Assembly: GCF_900103175.1 (NCBI RefSeq)
Contig: NZ_FNLF01000002.1
Span: forward strand, 1,240,001 to 1,304,000
From: Tsukamurella pulmonis
Lineage (GTDB): Bacteria; Actinomycetota; Actinomycetes; Mycobacteriales; Mycobacteriaceae
DNA: 64,000 bases
Direction: 5' to 3'
Shown: positions 9,368 to 21,620 of the stretch, piece by piece
How the letters are laid out: each line of letters begins with the position of its first letter
Position numbering within the stretch: position 1 is the stretch's first letter
Program-made: the position numbers and the translations under genes
Notes under the pieces: model-generated
Databases searched by the model: none
What the model saw: only the letters and a program-made list of their open reading frames with translations
What the model was told of the DNA's origin: nothing

Positions 9368-11241
9368 GAGAGCCACACGGCGGCGGCGCCGATGAGCACC
9401 GCCGTCCCGGCCAGCATCGTCAGCGCGTAACTGCGGGCGTACCCGGTCTGCGAGCGTCGCAGCAGGAGCGATCCGAGGTGCACGCCTGCGGGGATCGCGT
9501 CGACGGCACCGTCGATACCCGTCCGTTCGGCCACGAGCAGGGCGTTCGTGGCGGCCTGCCCGGGCCGCTGGAAGACGGCCTCGTTGAGGGCGTCCCCGTA
9601 GAGGTCGCGCCGTGCGGCGCGGGTCAGGGCGCTCACCGCCGACGGTGCCTCCACGGGCACGGTCCGCGTGACTCGGACCGCGACAGCCACGCCGACCGCG
9701 ACCGCGCCGAGCACGAGCAACGTGACCGCCCAGGCGGGAATCGCGTGGTGCGCTTCGGGCGCGGATCCGACAGCGGGAGCGAGGAAGTCCGCGAGCGTGC
9801 CGCCGATCACCAGGAGCGCGCCCGCCCCGATGCTGCCGAGGGCCAGCACCACCATGGGCGCCGTCATCACGCGCGGCGACTCGTGCGGATGCGTGCCCGC
9901 GCGCCAGCGGGGCCTGCCGAAGAAGGTCAGCACCATCACCCTCGTCATGTAGAAGCCGGTGATCCCCGCGCCGAGGATCGCCGCCCCGCCCAGGACGACA
10001 CCCCAGAATCCGCCGCGGCCCAGCGCGGCCTCGATGATCCCGTCCTTGGTGAAGAAGCCCGACAACGGCGGGACGCCGATGATGGCGAGGTAGCCGAGCC
10101 CGAAGGTGATCGCGGTGACCGGCATGAGCTTTCCGAGACCGCCGTAGCGGCGCATGTCGGTCTCGTCGTTCATCCCGTGCATGACCGAGCCGGCGCCGAG
10201 GAACAGCCCGGCTTTGAAACAGCCGTGTGCCAGCAGGTGCGCGATCGCCAGGGCGTAGCCGGCGGGGCCGAGCCCGGCGGCGAGCACCATGTAGCCGATC
10301 TGGCTCATGGTCGACGCGGCCAGGGCCTTCTTGATGTCGTCCTTCGCGCAGCCGATCACCGCGCCGAAGAGCAGCGTCACCGCGCCGACCGCGAGCACGA
10401 AACCCTGTGCCACGGGCGCTGCCTCGAAGACGGGGCCGGTGCGCACGATGAGGTAGACGCCCGCGGTGACCATCGTCGCGGCGTGGATGAGCGCGGAGAC
10501 GGGGGTGGGGCCCTCCATCGCGTCGCCGAGCCAGCTCTGCAGGGGCACCTGCGCGGACTTCGCGCACGCCGCCAGGAGCAGCAGGAGCCCGAGCCAGGTC
10601 AGCGTGCCTTCACCGGCCTCACCGGCGTGCGGCAGGAACTCGCCGAAGGTCGTGGTGCCGAAGGTCGTCAGGGTGACGGCCACCGCCAGCGCCAGGCCCA
10701 TGTCGCCGACGCGGTTGACGATGAAAGCCTTCCGGGCGGCGGTCGCCGCCGCCGGCTTGTGCTGCCAGAATCCGATGAGCAGGTAGGAGGCGAGACCGAC
10801 GCCCTCCCAGCCGAGGTAGAGCACGACCAGGTCGTCGGCGAGAACGAGCACCAGCATCGCGCCGAGGAACAGGTTGAGGTAGCCGAAGAACCGCCGCCGT
10901 CCGGGATCGTCCGCCATGTACCCGATCGAGTAGACGTGGATCAGCGTGCCCACGCCCGTGATCAGCAGGGCGAAGCACACCGACAGCTGATCGAGCCGCA
11001 GGGCCAGGTCCACCGAGAGGTCGCCGCCCGAGAACCAGTGGTAGAGCACGGTGCTCACGGAACGATCGGCGGTCTCGCGCCCCAGGAGCAGCACGAACGC
11101 GACGACCGCCACCACGAAGGAGAGAGCCGCGACCGCGGTCCCGAGCAGGTGCCCCCAGGTGTTGGTGCGGCGCCCGCCGAGCAGCAGGGCCGCCGCTCCG
11201 GCGAGGGGGATCAGCGGCAGTGCCGCGAGGAGTCCGGTCAC
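9364..11241 (-). CDS. nuoL: NADH dehydrogenase I subunit L
   Basis: 625 residues, the largest antiporter-like subunit, carrying the long lateral helix that braces the membrane arm. Visible signatures are [89 protein letters not shown] and [21 protein letters not shown]. It begins with an ATG three bases after the nuoK stop and overlaps nuoM by four bases. Confidence 0.97.
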   Translation of the reverse strand: MTGLLAALPLIPLAGAAALLLGGRRTNTWGHLLGTAVAALSFVVAVVAFVLLLGRETADRSVSTVLYHWFSGGDLSVDLALRLDQLSVCFALLITGVGTLIHVYSIGYMADDPGRRRFFGYLNLFLGAMLVLVLADDLVVLYLGWEGVGLASYLLIGFWQHKPAAATAARKAFIVNRVGDMGLALAVAVTLTTFGTTTFGEFLPHAGEAGEGTLTWLGLLLLLAACAKSAQVPLQSWLGDAMEGPTPVSALIHAATMVTAGVYLIVRTGPVFEAAPVAQGFVLAVGAVTLLFGAVIGCAKDDIKKALAASTMSQIGYMVLAAGLGPAGYALAIAHLLAHGCFKAGLFLGAGSVMHGMNDETDMRRYGGLGKLMPVTAITFGLGYLAIIGVPPLSGFFTKDGIIEAALGRGGFWGVVLGGAAILGAGITGFYMTRVMVLTFFGRPRWRAGTHPHESPRVMTAPMVVLALGSIGAGALLVIGGTLADFLAPAVGSAPEAHHAIPAWAVTLLVLGAVAVGVAVAVRVTRTVPVEAPSAVSALTRAARRDLYGDALNEAVFQRPGQAATNALLVAERTGIDGAVDAIPAGVHLGSLLLRRSQTGYARSYALTMLAGTAVLIGAAAVWLS

Positions 11242-11244
11242 GTC

Positions 11245-11544
11245 TCACCGCCTCAGCAGGTGCGGTTCGTCGACGGACACGGACCGCCGGACCCGGAAGA
11301 TGGCGATGATGATCGCGAGTCCGACCACCACCTCGGCGGCGGCCACGACCATCGTGAAGAAGGCGAGCACCTGCCCCTGCGGCACGGCGTGCATCCGGCC
11401 CGCGGTGACCAGCGCCAGGTTGGCGGCGTTGAGCATCAGCTCGACGCACATGAACACCACGATCGCGTTGCGGCGCAGCAGCACCCCGGCGGAGCCGATC
11501 GCGAACAGCAGCGCCGCGAGGTACAGGTACAGGTGCGGGTTCAC
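11245..11544 (-). CDS. nuoK: NADH dehydrogenase I subunit K
   Basis: 99 residues with three hydrophobic helices, the exact size expected. The conserved glutamates of NuoK are visible in [18 protein letters not shown] and [19 protein letters not shown]. The GTG start at 11544 overlaps the nuoJ stop (GTGA). NuoK belongs to the proton path near the quinone site. Confidence 0.96.
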   Translation of the reverse strand: MNPHLYLYLAALLFAIGSAGVLLRRNAIVVFMCVELMLNAANLALVTAGRMHAVPQGQVLAFFTMVVAAAEVVVGLAIIIAIFRVRRSVSVDEPHLLRR

Positions 11545-12314
11545 GGCGAGACCTCCTCGTCGCGGAGTGCGTGCGGGAGCTCGTCGTCGAGCGAGGGCGC
11601 GCGATCGGGCAGCGCTCGCCGCTCGCCGGGCACGCGCGGGGTGAGCGTGTGGTTGACGGAGTCGAGGGCGGGCGAACCGTCGGGCAGGCGGGCCGGCAGG
11701 TCGACCGCGTTGCCGAGGGCGTAGACGCCGGGGTTGGGCAGCGGCGTGGCGCGCCGGCCCTCGCGGAACCGGCGGATCGACTGCTCGCGCTGGCTCAGCG
11801 CCGTCGCCAGCTTCTCGCGGTGCGCGAGGATCATCGCGCCCAGCGTGGCGGTGATGAGCAGCGCCGCCGTGAGCTCGAAGGACCAGACGTAGCGCACGAA
11901 GACGGTGTCCGCCAGGGCCTCCACGGAGTTCGGGGGATACGTGCCCGACGGTGCCGCCGGGCCCGGCAGGGAGGCGCGGGCCACGAGGCCGATGAGCAGC
12001 AGCCCGAACCCGAGTCCCGCCGCGGCGGCGGCGATCCGGTGCCCGCGCAGCGTCTCGACCAGGGAATCGGAGGAGTCGACGCCGACCAGCATGACCACGA
12101 ACAGGAACAGCATCATCACGGCACCGGTGTAGACCACCACCTGCACCACGCCGAGGAAGGTCGCGCCCTGCGCGATGTAGGCGACGGCGAGCAGGATCAT
12201 GGTGGCCGCCAGGCACAGCGCCGAGTAGACGGCCTTGGAGGCGAGCACGACGCCGAGCGCGAACAGCACCGCGGGCACGGCCACGATCCAGAACGCCCAC
12301 TCCTCCCCGGTCAC
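11541..12314 (-). CDS. nuoJ: NADH dehydrogenase I subunit J
   Basis: 257 residues. The N-terminal 180 residues form the usual five-helix NuoJ core ([33 protein letters not shown]); the rest is a hydrophilic actinobacterial extension rich in Arg, Pro and Asp. The GTG start at 12314 overlaps the nuoI stop. The subunit takes part in coupling quinone reduction to proton pumping. Confidence 0.95.
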   Translation of the reverse strand: MTGEEWAFWIVAVPAVLFALGVVLASKAVYSALCLAATMILLAVAYIAQGATFLGVVQVVVYTGAVMMLFLFVVMLVGVDSSDSLVETLRGHRIAAAAAGLGFGLLLIGLVARASLPGPAAPSGTYPPNSVEALADTVFVRYVWSFELTAALLITATLGAMILAHREKLATALSQREQSIRRFREGRRATPLPNPGVYALGNAVDLPARLPDGSPALDSVNHTLTPRVPGERRALPDRAPSLDDELPHALRDEEVSP

Positions 12315-12814
12315 GAGTCCACCTCGCCCCGGTAGTAGTCGGCGGCGGTGAGGCCCTCGCGCATCGCGTGCGGCGGAGGCACCTCGCCCTCGTGCAGCGG
12401 CGCGAGCAGATCGTCCTTGTCGTAGATCAGGGCGCCGCGGTCGCGGTCGGCCATCTCGTAGTCGTCGGTCATCGTCAGCGCGCGGGTCGGGCAGGCCTCC
12501 ACGCACAGGCCGCAGCCGATGCACCGCAGGTAGTTGATCTGGTACGTCCGGCCGTACCGCTCGCCGGGGGAGTAGCGCTCCTCCTCGGTGTTGTCGGCGC
12601 CCTCCACGTAGATGGCGTCCGCCGGGCAGCTCCACGCGCACAGCTCGCACCCGATGCACTTCTCGAGCCCGTCGGCGTACCGGTTGAGCTGGTGCCGACC
12701 GTGAAAGCGCCCGGCGACGGGCGAGGGCTGCTCGGGGTAGTTCTCAGTGACCGGCTTGCTGAACATGGTGCGCAGGGTCACGCCGAACCCGGCGAGGCCG
12801 AGGGGATCAGCCAT
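12311..12814 (-). CDS. nuoI: NADH dehydrogenase I subunit I (two 4Fe-4S clusters)
   Basis: 167 residues. Two ferredoxin motifs, [12 protein letters not shown] and [12 protein letters not shown], bind clusters N6a and N6b that carry electrons towards the quinone. The spacing between them (about 40 residues) is normal. The ATG at 12814 lies inside the end of nuoH, an 8-base overlap instead of the 4-base overlaps elsewhere in the operon. Confidence 0.97.
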   Translation of the reverse strand: MADPLGLAGFGVTLRTMFSKPVTENYPEQPSPVAGRFHGRHQLNRYADGLEKCIGCELCAWSCPADAIYVEGADNTEEERYSPGERYGRTYQINYLRCIGCGLCVEACPTRALTMTDDYEMADRDRGALIYDKDDLLAPLHEGEVPPPHAMREGLTAADYYRGEVDS

Positions 12815-14123
12815 GGGACGCCTCCTTCGCGTGGGCCTCGCTCGGCAGGGCTCGCCGGGCGGGCTCGGACGGGTACTGGCCCGGCAGGGGCGGCACCGGG
12901 AAGCCGCCGGCCATCGGGTCGAAGGGCAGGGAGAAGGTTTCCGGATCCGGCCCGGGGTCGGGTGCCTTCTGCCGACGGTGCCGCGCCACCAGGACGGCGA
13001 GTACGGCGAGTGTGAAGAGCAGCGAGACCACGGGGGCCAGCACCGTCGTCGCGTGCCCGGCGAGCGCCCAGGCCTGGACGGCCCCGGCCACGAGCACCCA
13101 CGCCAGCGCGGTCGGGATGAGTAGTTGCCAGCCGAACCGCATGAACTGGTCGTAGCGCAGGCGCGGCAGCGTGGTGCGCAGCCAGATGAAGGCGATCAGG
13201 AAGCACCACACCTTGCCGACGAACCACAGCACGGGCCACCACCCGGAATTCGCGCCGTCCCACAGGTTCAGCGGCCACGGAGCGTGCCAGCCGCCGAGGA
13301 ACAAGGTGGTCGCGAGCGCGGAGACGGTGGTCATGTTGACGTACTCCGCGAGCATGAACATGGCGAACTTCAGCGAGCTGTACTCGGTGTGGAAGCCGCC
13401 CACCAGCTCGCCCTCGGCCTCGGGCAGATCGAACGGGGCGCGGTTGGTCTCGCCGACCATGGAGACCACGTAGACGACGAACGACGGGAGCAGCAGGAAG
13501 ACGTACCAGGTGCCCTCCTGCCGGGCGACGATGCCGGAGGTGGCCATGGTGCCCGCGTACAGGAAGACGGCGGCGAAGCTCAGGCCCATCGCCACCTCGT
13601 AGCTGATCACCTGCGCTGTGCTGCGCAGGCCGCCGAGCAGTGGGTAGGTGGAACCGGAGGACCAGCCCGCGAGCACGATGCCGTACACGCCGATGCTGGT
13701 GATCGCGAGGATGTAGAGCACCGCCACCGGAAGGTCCGTGAGCTGCAGGGGCGTCCACGTCCCGAACACCGAGACCTGCGGTCCGAAGGGGATCACGGCG
13801 AAGGCCATGAAGGCGGGGATCGTCGCGATGATCGGCGCGAGCAGGTAGACGGGCTTGTCGACGCCCGCAGGCGTGATGCCCTCCTTGAGCGCGAGCTTGA
13901 TGCCGTCCGCGAGGGATTGCAGGATGCCGAAGGGGCCCAGCCGGTTCGGTCCGTACCGGTGCTGCATGCGGGCCATGACCTTGCGCTCGATGAGGATCGC
14001 GGCGAGGACCGTCAACACGAGGAACGCGAAGATCGCGACGGCTTTCGCCAGGACCAGCCACCACGGGTCGCGGCCGAAGGCGGAGAGGTCGACGGGGTCG
14101 TGGGGACCGAGGGCGGTGATCAT
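12807..14123 (-). CDS. nuoH: NADH dehydrogenase I subunit H
   Basis: 438 residues. NuoH contributes the quinone chamber and the proton path at the junction of the two arms. Motifs include [67 protein letters not shown] and [22 protein letters not shown]. The C-terminus carries a Pro/Gly-rich cytoplasmic extension (from about residue 385), common in actinobacteria. The ATG at 14123 overlaps the nuoG stop. Confidence 0.96.
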   Translation of the reverse strand: MITALGPHDPVDLSAFGRDPWWLVLAKAVAIFAFLVLTVLAAILIERKVMARMQHRYGPNRLGPFGILQSLADGIKLALKEGITPAGVDKPVYLLAPIIATIPAFMAFAVIPFGPQVSVFGTWTPLQLTDLPVAVLYILAITSIGVYGIVLAGWSSGSTYPLLGGLRSTAQVISYEVAMGLSFAAVFLYAGTMATSGIVARQEGTWYVFLLLPSFVVYVVSMVGETNRAPFDLPEAEGELVGGFHTEYSSLKFAMFMLAEYVNMTTVSALATTLFLGGWHAPWPLNLWDGANSGWWPVLWFVGKVWCFLIAFIWLRTTLPRLRYDQFMRFGWQLLIPTALAWVLVAGAVQAWALAGHATTVLAPVVSLLFTLAVLAVLVARHRRQKAPDPGPDPETFSLPFDPMAGGFPVPPLPGQYPSEPARRALPSEAHAKEASHG

Positions 14124-16462
14124 CGCGCCACCCCGATCCCGACCACGGCGCCCCAGCCGACGCCCAGCGTCTCGGCGACGGTGCTGCCGGGCGAGTTCCG
14201 CGGTACCCACACCACGTGATCGGGCATGTCCGTGATCTCGAGAGGCAGGGTGATGGTGCCGCGATCGGTGGACAGGGAGACGGCGCTGCCGTCCGCGGCG
14301 AGGATCCCCGTCGCCGTGGCCGCCGACATCCGCGCGACGGGCGGCCGCGCGGTGGCGGCGAGATCCGGTTCGCCGTCCTGCCCGCGACCGAGGTCGAGCA
14401 GCTGCCGCCAGGTCGCGAGGACGGCCTCGCCGTCGCCGGGAGCGGCGACGGTGCCGGTGCGCCCGGTGACGGTCCGCCGGGGCTGCCGGACCGAGCCGAG
14501 GGCGCGGAGGGAGGCGGCAGCACCCTCGGTGTCGGTGAAGCCGAGATCGGCGCGCATCGCCTGGGCGAGGACGGCGAGCACGCGGGCGTCGGCGAGCGCG
14601 CCGGGGGTGGGGAGCGCCGCGCCGAACGGGCGCTCGCGTCCCTCCCAGGTGCGGAAGGTGCCCGCGCGCTGGGCCACCGTGGCGACCGGGAGGACCACGT
14701 CGGCTCGCGCGGTGACCTCGGACTCCCGCTGCTCCAGACTGACGACGAAGGCGGCGTCGAGAGCCCGTCGTGCCGCCCGCGGATCGGGCAGGTCACCGAT
14801 GTCGACCGCTCCGCAGACCAGCGCGGGCAGCTCGCCCGCCGCCGCGGCGGCGAGGATCCCGGTGGTGTCGCGGCCGGGACCGTCGGGCAGCGTCACGCCC
14901 CAGTGCGCCTCGACGTCGATGCGGTGGGTGTGGTTGGTGGTGAGGCGGCCGCCGGGGAGCATGCCGGCGAGCGCGCCCGCCGCGACGGCGCCGGGCTCAC
15001 CCGCACGGCGCGGGATCCACGCCAACCGCGCTCCGCTGCTCGCGGCCAGGGCGGCGGCTGCGGCGAGCGCACCGGGGGCCTCGGCGAGCCGCTCGCCGAC
15101 GAGGATCACCGATCCAGGGGACGAGAGGCGCTCGGGGAGAGCGGGGTCCGCGAGGACGCCGGACTCGCCGCCGGGCACACAGGCGATCAGCTCGCCGCGC
15201 AGGCGGGACAGGCCTCGCGAGGCGAAGGGGGCGACGGAGAGCACCCGCGTGCGCCCGGCCCGCACGGCCTTGCGCAGCCGCAGGTGGACGATGGGTGATT
15301 CCTCCTCCGGCTCGAAGCCCGCGAGGAGCACGACGGGCGCGGTGTCGAGGTCGGCGTAGGTCAGCGCATCGATCGCGCCCGAGGCGAGGAACGTCGCCTC
15401 CTCCGTGCTGTGCGGGCGGATGCGGAAGTCGATGTCGTTGGTGTGCAGCGCGATACGTGCGAACGCGGAGTAGGCGTAGAGGTCCTCGACGGTGCCGCGT
15501 CCGCCGGCGAGCACGCCCGCCGCACGCCCCGTCAGGCCCCGCGCGGCGGCCGCGATGGCCTCGGGCCACGAGGCGGGGACGAGCACGCCGTCGGCGTCGC
15601 GGATCAGTGGGGTGCTCAACCGGTCCGGTTGCGTCGCATAGGTGAACGCCCAGCGGCCCTTGTCGCAGTTCCACTCCTCGTTGACCTCCGGGTCGTCGCC
15701 CGCGAGGCGGCGCAGCACCTCGCCGCGGCGGTGATCGATCCGCAGTGCACAGCCGCTGGCGCAGTGCTCGCACGCCGACGGCGTGGAGGTCAGGTCGAAG
15801 GGCCGGGCGCGGAACCGGTACGAGGTGTTCGTGAGCGCGCCGACGGGGCAGATCTGCACCGTGTTCCCGGAGAAGTACGAGTCGAGCGGCTGATCGCCTG
15901 CGACGCCCACCTGCTGCAGCGCGCCGCGATCCATGAGCTCGATGAAGTCGTCGCCGGCGATCTCGTCGGAGAAACGGGTGCACCGGGCGCAGAGCACGCA
16001 GCGCTCGCGGTCGAGCACGATCTCCGCCGAGAGCGGAATGGGTTTGGGGTAGGTGCGCTTGTCGGCGGACGGGAACCGGGATGTGGCCCGGCCGGCGGAC
16101 ATGGCCTGGTTCTGCAGCGGGCACTCGCCGCCCTTGTCGCACACCGGGCAGTCCAGCGGGTGGTTCACCAGCAGCAACTCCATCACGCTGCGCTGCGCGC
16201 CGGCGGCGGCCGCGGACGTGGCCTGGGTGCGCACGATCATGCCGTCGGTCACCGTCGTGGTGCAGGAGGCGAGGGGCTTGCGCTGCCCCTCCACCTCCAC
16301 GAGGCACTGCCGGCAGGCGCCGGCCGGGGCGAGCAGCGGGTGATCGCAGAACCGCGGGATCGCGATGCCGAGCTGCTCGGCGGCGCGGATCACGAGAGTG
16401 CCCGGCGGGACCTCGATCTCGACACCGTCGATGGTGGCCCTGATGTTCTCCGGCGTGGTCAT
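14120..16462 (-). CDS. nuoG: NADH dehydrogenase I subunit G
   Basis: 780 residues of the peripheral arm. The N-terminus is a 2Fe-2S ferredoxin domain ([15 protein letters not shown]), followed by the His/Cys cluster site and [13 protein letters not shown], then [10 protein letters not shown] and CEHCASGC for 4Fe-4S clusters including N7. The remainder is the molybdopterin-oxidoreductase-like fold without cofactor. It passes electrons from NuoF/E to NuoI. The ATG at 16462 overlaps the nuoF stop. Confidence 0.96.
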   Translation of the reverse strand: MTTPENIRATIDGVEIEVPPGTLVIRAAEQLGIAIPRFCDHPLLAPAGACRQCLVEVEGQRKPLASCTTTVTDGMIVRTQATSAAAAGAQRSVMELLLVNHPLDCPVCDKGGECPLQNQAMSAGRATSRFPSADKRTYPKPIPLSAEIVLDRERCVLCARCTRFSDEIAGDDFIELMDRGALQQVGVAGDQPLDSYFSGNTVQICPVGALTNTSYRFRARPFDLTSTPSACEHCASGCALRIDHRRGEVLRRLAGDDPEVNEEWNCDKGRWAFTYATQPDRLSTPLIRDADGVLVPASWPEAIAAAARGLTGRAAGVLAGGRGTVEDLYAYSAFARIALHTNDIDFRIRPHSTEEATFLASGAIDALTYADLDTAPVVLLAGFEPEEESPIVHLRLRKAVRAGRTRVLSVAPFASRGLSRLRGELIACVPGGESGVLADPALPERLSSPGSVILVGERLAEAPGALAAAAALAASSGARLAWIPRRAGEPGAVAAGALAGMLPGGRLTTNHTHRIDVEAHWGVTLPDGPGRDTTGILAAAAAGELPALVCGAVDIGDLPDPRAARRALDAAFVVSLEQRESEVTARADVVLPVATVAQRAGTFRTWEGRERPFGAALPTPGALADARVLAVLAQAMRADLGFTDTEGAAASLRALGSVRQPRRTVTGRTGTVAAPGDGEAVLATWRQLLDLGRGQDGEPDLAATARPPVARMSAATATGILAADGSAVSLSTDRGTITLPLEITDMPDHVVWVPRNSPGSTVAETLGVGWGAVVGIGVAR

Positions 16463-17799
16463 GCGGCACCTCCCGGTACCGGGGCCTCACGCATCGAGGC
16501 CGCGGGATCGAAGGGGCAGGCTCCCTCGGCGACGTGCCGCTCGTACTCCGCGCGGAAGTACTTCAGGGAGCTCTGGATCGGGCTCGCGGCGCCGTCGCCG
16601 AGCGCGCAGAAGGCCTTACCGAGCACGCCGTCCGCGACCTCCGCCAGCGTGTGAAGATCCTCCGCGCGGCCCTCGCCCTCCTCGAGCCGGCGCAGCAGTC
16701 GCACCAGCCAGTACGTGCCCTCGCGACACGGCGTGCACTTGCCGCACGACTCGTGCGCGTAGAACTCCAGCCAGCGCAGGACCGCCCGCACCACGCACAC
16801 GGTGTCGTCGAAGATCTGCAGGGCCTTGGTGCCCAGCATCGATCCCGCGCCGGCGACGCCCTCGTAATCGAGCGGCACGTCCAGGTGCTCCGCGGTGAGC
16901 AGCGGTGTCGACGATCCGCCGGGGGTCCAGAACTTCAGCTCGTGGCCGGGGCGGACGCCACCGGCGAGCTCGAGCATCTCGCGGAGCGTGACGCCGAGCG
17001 CCGCCTCGTACTGGCCGGGCCGCACCACGTGCCCGGAGACCGAGTACAGGGTGAAGCCGGGCGACTTCTCGCTGCCCATCGTGCGGAACCACTGCGCGCC
17101 GCGCGTGAGGATCGCGGGCACGCTCGCGATCGACTCGGCGTTGTTCACGCACGTCGGCGAGGCGTAGAGGCCGGCGACCGCGGGGAACGGCGGACGCAGC
17201 CGCGGCTGTCCGCGGCGGCCCTCCAGGGAGTCCAGCAGCGCGGTCTCCTCGCCGCAGATGTAGGCGCCGGCGCCGCCGTGGACCACGAGATCGAGGTGGA
17301 AGCCGTTCCGGCCGAGCGGTTTGCCGAGGTAGCCCGCCGCGTACGCCTCGGCGACGGCGGCGCGCAGCCGTCGCTGCACCCCCAGCACCTCGCCTCGGAC
17401 GTAGATGAAGGCCCGCTGCGCGCGGATCGCGTAGGAGGCGATGATGACGCCCTCGATGAGGGTGTGCGGCGTGGCGAACATGAGAGGCATGTCCTTGCAC
17501 GTGCCGGGCTCGGACTCGTCGGCGTTGACCACCAAGTAGTGCGGCTTGTCGGCACCGGGCTTCGGGTCCTCGCCCTCGCGCAGCTGCGGGATGAAGCTCC
17601 ACTTCAGGCCCGTCGGGAAGCCCGCCCCGCCGCGACCGCGCAGACCCGCGTCCTTGACGAGTTCGATCACCTCGTCGGGTGTCATGGCGAGCGCGCGGTC
17701 GAGTCCGGCGTAGCCACCGGCCGCGCGGTAGGAGTCGAGGGTCCAGGGCTCGGCATCGCCCCAGTGGGCGGAGAGCACGGGCGTCAGGTGTGCGGTCAC
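16459..17799 (-). CDS. nuoF: NADH dehydrogenase I subunit F (NADH- and FMN-binding)
   Basis: 446 residues. The NADH/FMN site motifs [15 protein letters not shown] and [14 protein letters not shown] are intact, and the N3 cluster motif [12 protein letters not shown] is present near residue 360. This subunit oxidises NADH and starts electron transfer. The GTG start at 17799 ([14 protein letters not shown]) overlaps the nuoE stop; its position agrees with relatives. Confidence 0.97.
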   Translation of the reverse strand: MTAHLTPVLSAHWGDAEPWTLDSYRAAGGYAGLDRALAMTPDEVIELVKDAGLRGRGGAGFPTGLKWSFIPQLREGEDPKPGADKPHYLVVNADESEPGTCKDMPLMFATPHTLIEGVIIASYAIRAQRAFIYVRGEVLGVQRRLRAAVAEAYAAGYLGKPLGRNGFHLDLVVHGGAGAYICGEETALLDSLEGRRGQPRLRPPFPAVAGLYASPTCVNNAESIASVPAILTRGAQWFRTMGSEKSPGFTLYSVSGHVVRPGQYEAALGVTLREMLELAGGVRPGHELKFWTPGGSSTPLLTAEHLDVPLDYEGVAGAGSMLGTKALQIFDDTVCVVRAVLRWLEFYAHESCGKCTPCREGTYWLVRLLRRLEEGEGRAEDLHTLAEVADGVLGKAFCALGDGAASPIQSSLKYFRAEYERHVAEGACPFDPAASMREAPVPGGAA

Positions 17800-18518
17800 G
17801 ATTCCGCCTCCCGGGCGGCCTGGAGTCCGGCCAGCGTGGGCGCGCCACCCACGCCCGAGGCGGAGACGGCGCCGGGACGGTCGTCGTCGAATCCCGCCAG
17901 GAGCCGGGCGGTCTCGCGGAACGAGCACAGCGGTGCGCCGCGGGTGGGCGACGGGGGCCGCCCCTCGCGCAGCGCGTCCACCAGGGCGCGCGCACTCGCT
18001 ACCGTCTGATCGTCGAAGAACTCCCAGTTGACCATGACGACGGGGGCGTAGTCGCACGCCGCGTTGCACTCGATCCGTTCGACGGTGACCTTCCCGTCCG
18101 GCGTGGTTGCACCGGGTGCGATCCCGAGATGCTCGCACAGCGAGAAGAGGATCGCGTCGCCGCCGAGGACCGCGCACAACGTGGTGGTGCAGACGCCCAC
18201 GAGGTAGTCGCCGGTGGGGTTGCGCCGGTACATCGAGTAGAAGGTGGCGACGGCCACGACCTCCGCGGCGGTGAGGTCCAGGGCGGCGGCGCAGAACTCG
18301 ATGCCGGCGGGAGTGATGTAGCCGTCTTCGGACTGCACCAGGTGCAGTAGTGGCAGCAGCGCGGACCGCTTCTCGGGGTACCGGGCGATGAGGTGCTCCG
18401 CGTCGGCGGTGAGGCGCTCCGCGACCTCCGCGGGGTACTCGGTGGCGGCGCCGGGCCGGTAGAGCTGCACGGACTCCTGCGGCCGCGCGCCGAATTCGAG
18501 GAAGACGGGCTCGCTCAT
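17796..18518 (-). CDS. nuoE: NADH dehydrogenase I subunit E
   Basis: 240 residues with a thioredoxin-like fold binding cluster N1a. The four ligand cysteines appear as VGVCTTTLC and CNAACDYAP. An Ala/Gly-rich tail of about 50 residues follows the domain, as in mycobacterial NuoE. The ATG at 18518 overlaps the nuoD stop. It works as a pair with NuoF. Confidence 0.95.
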   Translation of the reverse strand: MSEPVFLEFGARPQESVQLYRPGAATEYPAEVAERLTADAEHLIARYPEKRSALLPLLHLVQSEDGYITPAGIEFCAAALDLTAAEVVAVATFYSMYRRNPTGDYLVGVCTTTLCAVLGGDAILFSLCEHLGIAPGATTPDGKVTVERIECNAACDYAPVVMVNWEFFDDQTVASARALVDALREGRPPSPTRGAPLCSFRETARLLAGFDDDRPGAVSASGVGGAPTLAGLQAAREAES

Positions 18519-19804
18519 CGGTCCACCCCTCCCATCACCGGGTCGATGCTGGCGACGGCGGCGATCACGTCCGAGACCATGCCGCCCTCGCACATCGCCG
18601 CCACCGCCTGCAGATTCGTGAACGACGGGTCCCGGAAGTGCACCCGGTACGGCCGGGTCCCGCCGTCGCTGACCGCGTGCACCAGGAGCTCGCCCCGGGG
18701 CGCCTCGACGGAGACCGCGACCTGGCCCGGGGGGACCGCGAAGCCCTCGGTGACCAGCTTGAAGTGGTGGATCAGCGATTCCATCGACTCGCCCATGATC
18801 TCCGCGATGTGGGCGCGCGAATTGCCCAGGCCGTCCGGGCCGACCGCGAGGTCGGCCGGCCAGCCCAGCCGGGCGTCGTCGACCATCACCGGTCCGGGGG
18901 CGAGCTTGTCGAGGCACTGCTCGACGATGCGCAGCGACTCGCTCATCTCCCGGACGCGGATCAGGTACCGGCCGTAGCAGTCGCAGCCGTTGTCTGCGAT
19001 GACGTCGAACTCGTAGTCCTCGTAGCCGCAGTAGGGTTCGCTGCGCCGCAGGTCGTGTGGAAGGCCGGTGGAGCGCAGCACCGGGCCGGTGACACCGAGC
19101 GCCATGCACCCGGTGAGATCGAGGTAGCCGATGTTCTTGGTCCGGGCGATCCAGATCGGGTTCTCGGTGAGCATGGACGCCATCGAGGCCAGCTGTTTCG
19201 GCAGCGTCCGCAGCAGCTCGCGGATCTGCGGCACGGCTTCGTCGGGCAGGTCCGCGGCGACCCCGCCGGGGCGGATGTAGGCGTGGTTCATCCGCAGGCC
19301 GGTGATGGTCTCGAAGACGTCGAGGATCTGCTCGCGGATCTCGAATCCCTTGAGCATGGGGGAGACCGCGCCCAGTTCCATGCCGCCCGTGGCGAGGGCG
19401 ACGAGGTGGCTGGTGATCCGGTTGAGCTCCATCATCAGTACGCGGATCACCGTCGCGCGCTCGGGGATCTCCTGGGTGACGCCGAGCAGCTTCTCCACCG
19501 CGAGGCAGTACGCCGCCTCGTTGAACAGCGGTGCCAGGTAGTCCATCCGGGTGACGAAGGTGGTGCCCTGAGTCCAGTTGCGGAACTCAAGGTTCTTCTC
19601 GATGCCGGTGTGCAGGAAGCCGATCCCGCACCGCGCCTCGGTCACCGTCTCGCCGTCGAGCTCGAGGATCAGGCGCAGCACCCCGTGTGTCGACGGGTGC
19701 TGGGGGCCCATGTTCACCACGATCCGCTCCTGGCCGATCGCATCGGCGGCGATGGCGTCCCAGTCGGAGCCCATCGCGGTGAACTCGCTGTAGTCGGTGG
19801 TCAT
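18515..19804 (-). CDS. nuoD: NADH dehydrogenase I subunit D
   Basis: 429 residues of the 49-kDa type. The quinone-site signatures [14 protein letters not shown] and [11 protein letters not shown] and the C-terminal DPVMGGVDR are intact. NuoD and NuoB form the quinone-reducing cavity at the base of the peripheral arm. It is a separate gene from nuoC, not the fusion found in enterobacteria. The ATG at 19804 overlaps the nuoC stop. Confidence 0.97.
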   Translation of the reverse strand: MTTDYSEFTAMGSDWDAIAADAIGQERIVVNMGPQHPSTHGVLRLILELDGETVTEARCGIGFLHTGIEKNLEFRNWTQGTTFVTRMDYLAPLFNEAAYCLAVEKLLGVTQEIPERATVIRVLMMELNRITSHLVALATGGMELGAVSPMLKGFEIREQILDVFETITGLRMNHAYIRPGGVAADLPDEAVPQIRELLRTLPKQLASMASMLTENPIWIARTKNIGYLDLTGCMALGVTGPVLRSTGLPHDLRRSEPYCGYEDYEFDVIADNGCDCYGRYLIRVREMSESLRIVEQCLDKLAPGPVMVDDARLGWPADLAVGPDGLGNSRAHIAEIMGESMESLIHHFKLVTEGFAVPPGQVAVSVEAPRGELLVHAVSDGGTRPYRVHFRDPSFTNLQAVAAMCEGGMVSDVIAAVASIDPVMGGVDR

Positions 19805-20523
19805 GAGTACGACCTCCGGGTGTCGGGCGACGGGATCTCGGCGCCGTGGAACTCGACGCCGATGCCGCCGAGCGGGTAGTCCTTGCGCTGCGGGTGGCCC
19901 TCCCAGTCGTCCGGCATCTCGATCCGGGTGAGCGACGGGTGGCCGTCGAAGACGATGCCGAAGAAGTCGTAGGTCTCCCGCTCGTGCCAGTCGCTCGTCG
20001 GGTAGACCGGGAACAGCGACGGGATGTGCGGATCGGCGTCCGGGCAGGAGGTTTCGAGGCGCAGCCGGCGACCGTGGGTGATCGACTGCAGGTGGGTGAC
20101 CGCCCGCAGCTCGGAGCCCGCATCGTCCGGGAAGTGCACCCCCGAGGTGCCCAGGCACATCTCGAAGCGCAGCGCCGGGTCGTCGCGCAGCAGCCGCGCC
20201 ACGGCCACCACGTGCTCGCGCGGCACGCGCAGCGTCACCTCGCCGCGGTGGACCACGACGGCGTGCACCGCATCGTCGAACGCGGGAGCGCCGCCGGTCC
20301 CCGTCAGTGCATCGCACAGGCGCGCGAGCACCCCGTCGTAGCCCTCGGGCACGGGCTCCTCGCCGGGCCCGGGCATGACCACGGGGCGGGTGATCCGCCC
20401 GTAGCCGGAGGTGTCGCCGGTGCCGCCGCTGAACATGCCGGTCCGGGTGCGCACCACGTCGGGCTGCGGCGCAGCGGGTTCGACGGTGCCGCCGGGCTCG
20501 GGCAGGTCGGGGGAGTCCGTCAT
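19801..20523 (-). CDS. nuoC: NADH dehydrogenase I subunit C
   Basis: 240 residues of the 30-kDa type. The first 75 residues are a Pro/Gly-rich actinobacterial extension; the conserved domain ends with [45 protein letters not shown], the family signature. It is a structural subunit of the peripheral arm. The ATG at 20523 overlaps the nuoB stop. Confidence 0.96.
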   Translation of the reverse strand: MTDSPDLPEPGGTVEPAAPQPDVVRTRTGMFSGGTGDTSGYGRITRPVVMPGPGEEPVPEGYDGVLARLCDALTGTGGAPAFDDAVHAVVVHRGEVTLRVPREHVVAVARLLRDDPALRFEMCLGTSGVHFPDDAGSELRAVTHLQSITHGRRLRLETSCPDADPHIPSLFPVYPTSDWHERETYDFFGIVFDGHPSLTRIEMPDDWEGHPQRKDYPLGGIGVEFHGAEIPSPDTRRSYS

Positions 20524-21074
20524 CGCAGCAGGCCCTTGAACTCGATGGTGGGCCGGGAGGCCAGAGCGGCCTCCTCCGCCGCGCGGCGGGCGGCCTCGCG
20601 GTTGACGCCCATCGGCGTCTGGCCGACCTTCTCGTGCAGGGCGATCAGCGCGTTGAGCAGCATCTCCGGGCGGGGCGGGCAGCCCGGCAGATAGATGTCC
20701 ACCGGGACCACGTGATCGACGCCCTGCACCACGGCGTAGTTGTTGAACATGCCGCCAGAGCTGGCGCAGACACCCATGGCCAGTACCCATTTCGGCTCGG
20801 CCATCTGGTCGTACACCTGCCGCAGGACGGGCGCCATCTTCTGGCTGACGCGGCCCGCGACGATCATCAGGTCGGCCTGGCGCGGCGAGGCGCGGAAGGC
20901 CTCCATCCCGAAGCGGGCGATGTCGAACCGGGGGCCGGTGGTGGCCATCATCTCGATGGCGCAGCACGCCAGGCCGAAGGTGGCCGGCCACAGTGATCCC
21001 TTCCGGGCGTACCCCGCGACCACCTCGAGCGTGGAGAGCAGGAATCCGCCCGGGACCTTGTCCTCTACGCCCAC
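20520..21074 (-). CDS. nuoB: NADH dehydrogenase I subunit B (cluster N2)
   Basis: 184 residues. The adjacent cysteines in [11 protein letters not shown] plus later cysteines in MGVCASSGG and [10 protein letters not shown] ligate the terminal 4Fe-4S cluster N2. The start is a GTG at 21074 with an excellent ribosome site (AAAGGAGG). Unlike other junctions, 43 bases separate it from nuoA. Confidence 0.97.
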   Translation of the reverse strand: MGVEDKVPGGFLLSTLEVVAGYARKGSLWPATFGLACCAIEMMATTGPRFDIARFGMEAFRASPRQADLMIVAGRVSQKMAPVLRQVYDQMAEPKWVLAMGVCASSGGMFNNYAVVQGVDHVVPVDIYLPGCPPRPEMLLNALIALHEKVGQTPMGVNREAARRAAEEAALASRPTIEFKGLLR

Positions 21075-21117
21075 GGCCGCACCTCCTTTCGGGTGCAGGC
21101 CTCCGTGATCATCCCGT

Positions 21118-21480
21118 TCAGTCCCACGACAGGCCTCCCCGGCGCCACTCGTAGGCGTACGCGACGGTGACGTTCACCAGGAACAGCGCCATCACCAGCA
21201 GTCCGTAGGTGCCGAGTACGTCGAAGTGCACGGCCCAGGGGTAGAGGAAGACGATCTCGATGTCGAAGATGATGAACAGCATCGCGGTCAGATAGAACTT
21301 CACCGGGAAGCGTCCGCCGCCGGAGCCGGGCGTGGGCGAGGGATCGATGCCGCACTCGTAGGCCTCGAGCTTGGCGCGGTTGATCCGGCGTGGACCCACG
21401 AAGCGGGCGACCCCCACCGAGAACACGGCGAAGGCGGCCGCGATCGCCCCCAGTACGAGGATGGGCACGTACAGGTTCAC
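21118..21480 (-). CDS. nuoA: NADH dehydrogenase I subunit A
   Basis: 120 residues with three helices. The family sequence [47 protein letters not shown] is clear. It is the first gene of the 14-gene operon and starts with GTG at 21480, preceded by GGAGGGAG. A 140-base leader upstream contains a CRP-type palindrome. Confidence 0.96.
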   Translation of the reverse strand: MNLYVPILVLGAIAAAFAVFSVGVARFVGPRRINRAKLEAYECGIDPSPTPGSGGGRFPVKFYLTAMLFIIFDIEIVFLYPWAVHFDVLGTYGLLVMALFLVNVTVAYAYEWRRGGLSWD

Positions 21481-21548
21481 GGCGATGCTCCCTCCGCGGT
21501 GTGTGCGAAATCCCAGCCAGCAGAACCGGTTAGGCTCCCCTGAGTGAG

Positions 21549-21568
21549 GTTGTGAGCTGCATCACAAC
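21549..21568. promoter_or_regulatory. CRP-type palindrome upstream of nuoA
   Basis: GTTGTGA-N6-TCACAAC is a perfect 7-bp inverted repeat containing the classical TGTGA-N6-TCACA core at 21551-21566. Mycobacterial CRP (Rv3676) is known to recognise this core. The box centre is about 78 bases upstream of the nuoA start codon. On the minus strand TATAGT at 21567-21572 could serve as a -10 element touching the box, in which case binding would repress; no good -35 is seen, so direction of control is open. Confidence 0.7.
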
Positions 21569-21620
21569 TATATGTCCTACGTCTGATCGGGGTGGGCTTT
21601 TGGGGCGAGCGTGTCTGATT

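Noticed and set aside
9478-11724. A 748-residue plus-strand frame opposite nuoL and nuoK
   Set aside because: Composition is dominated by Arg, His, Glu and Gly with no recognisable fold, and the opposite strand encodes conserved complex I subunits with normal spacing.
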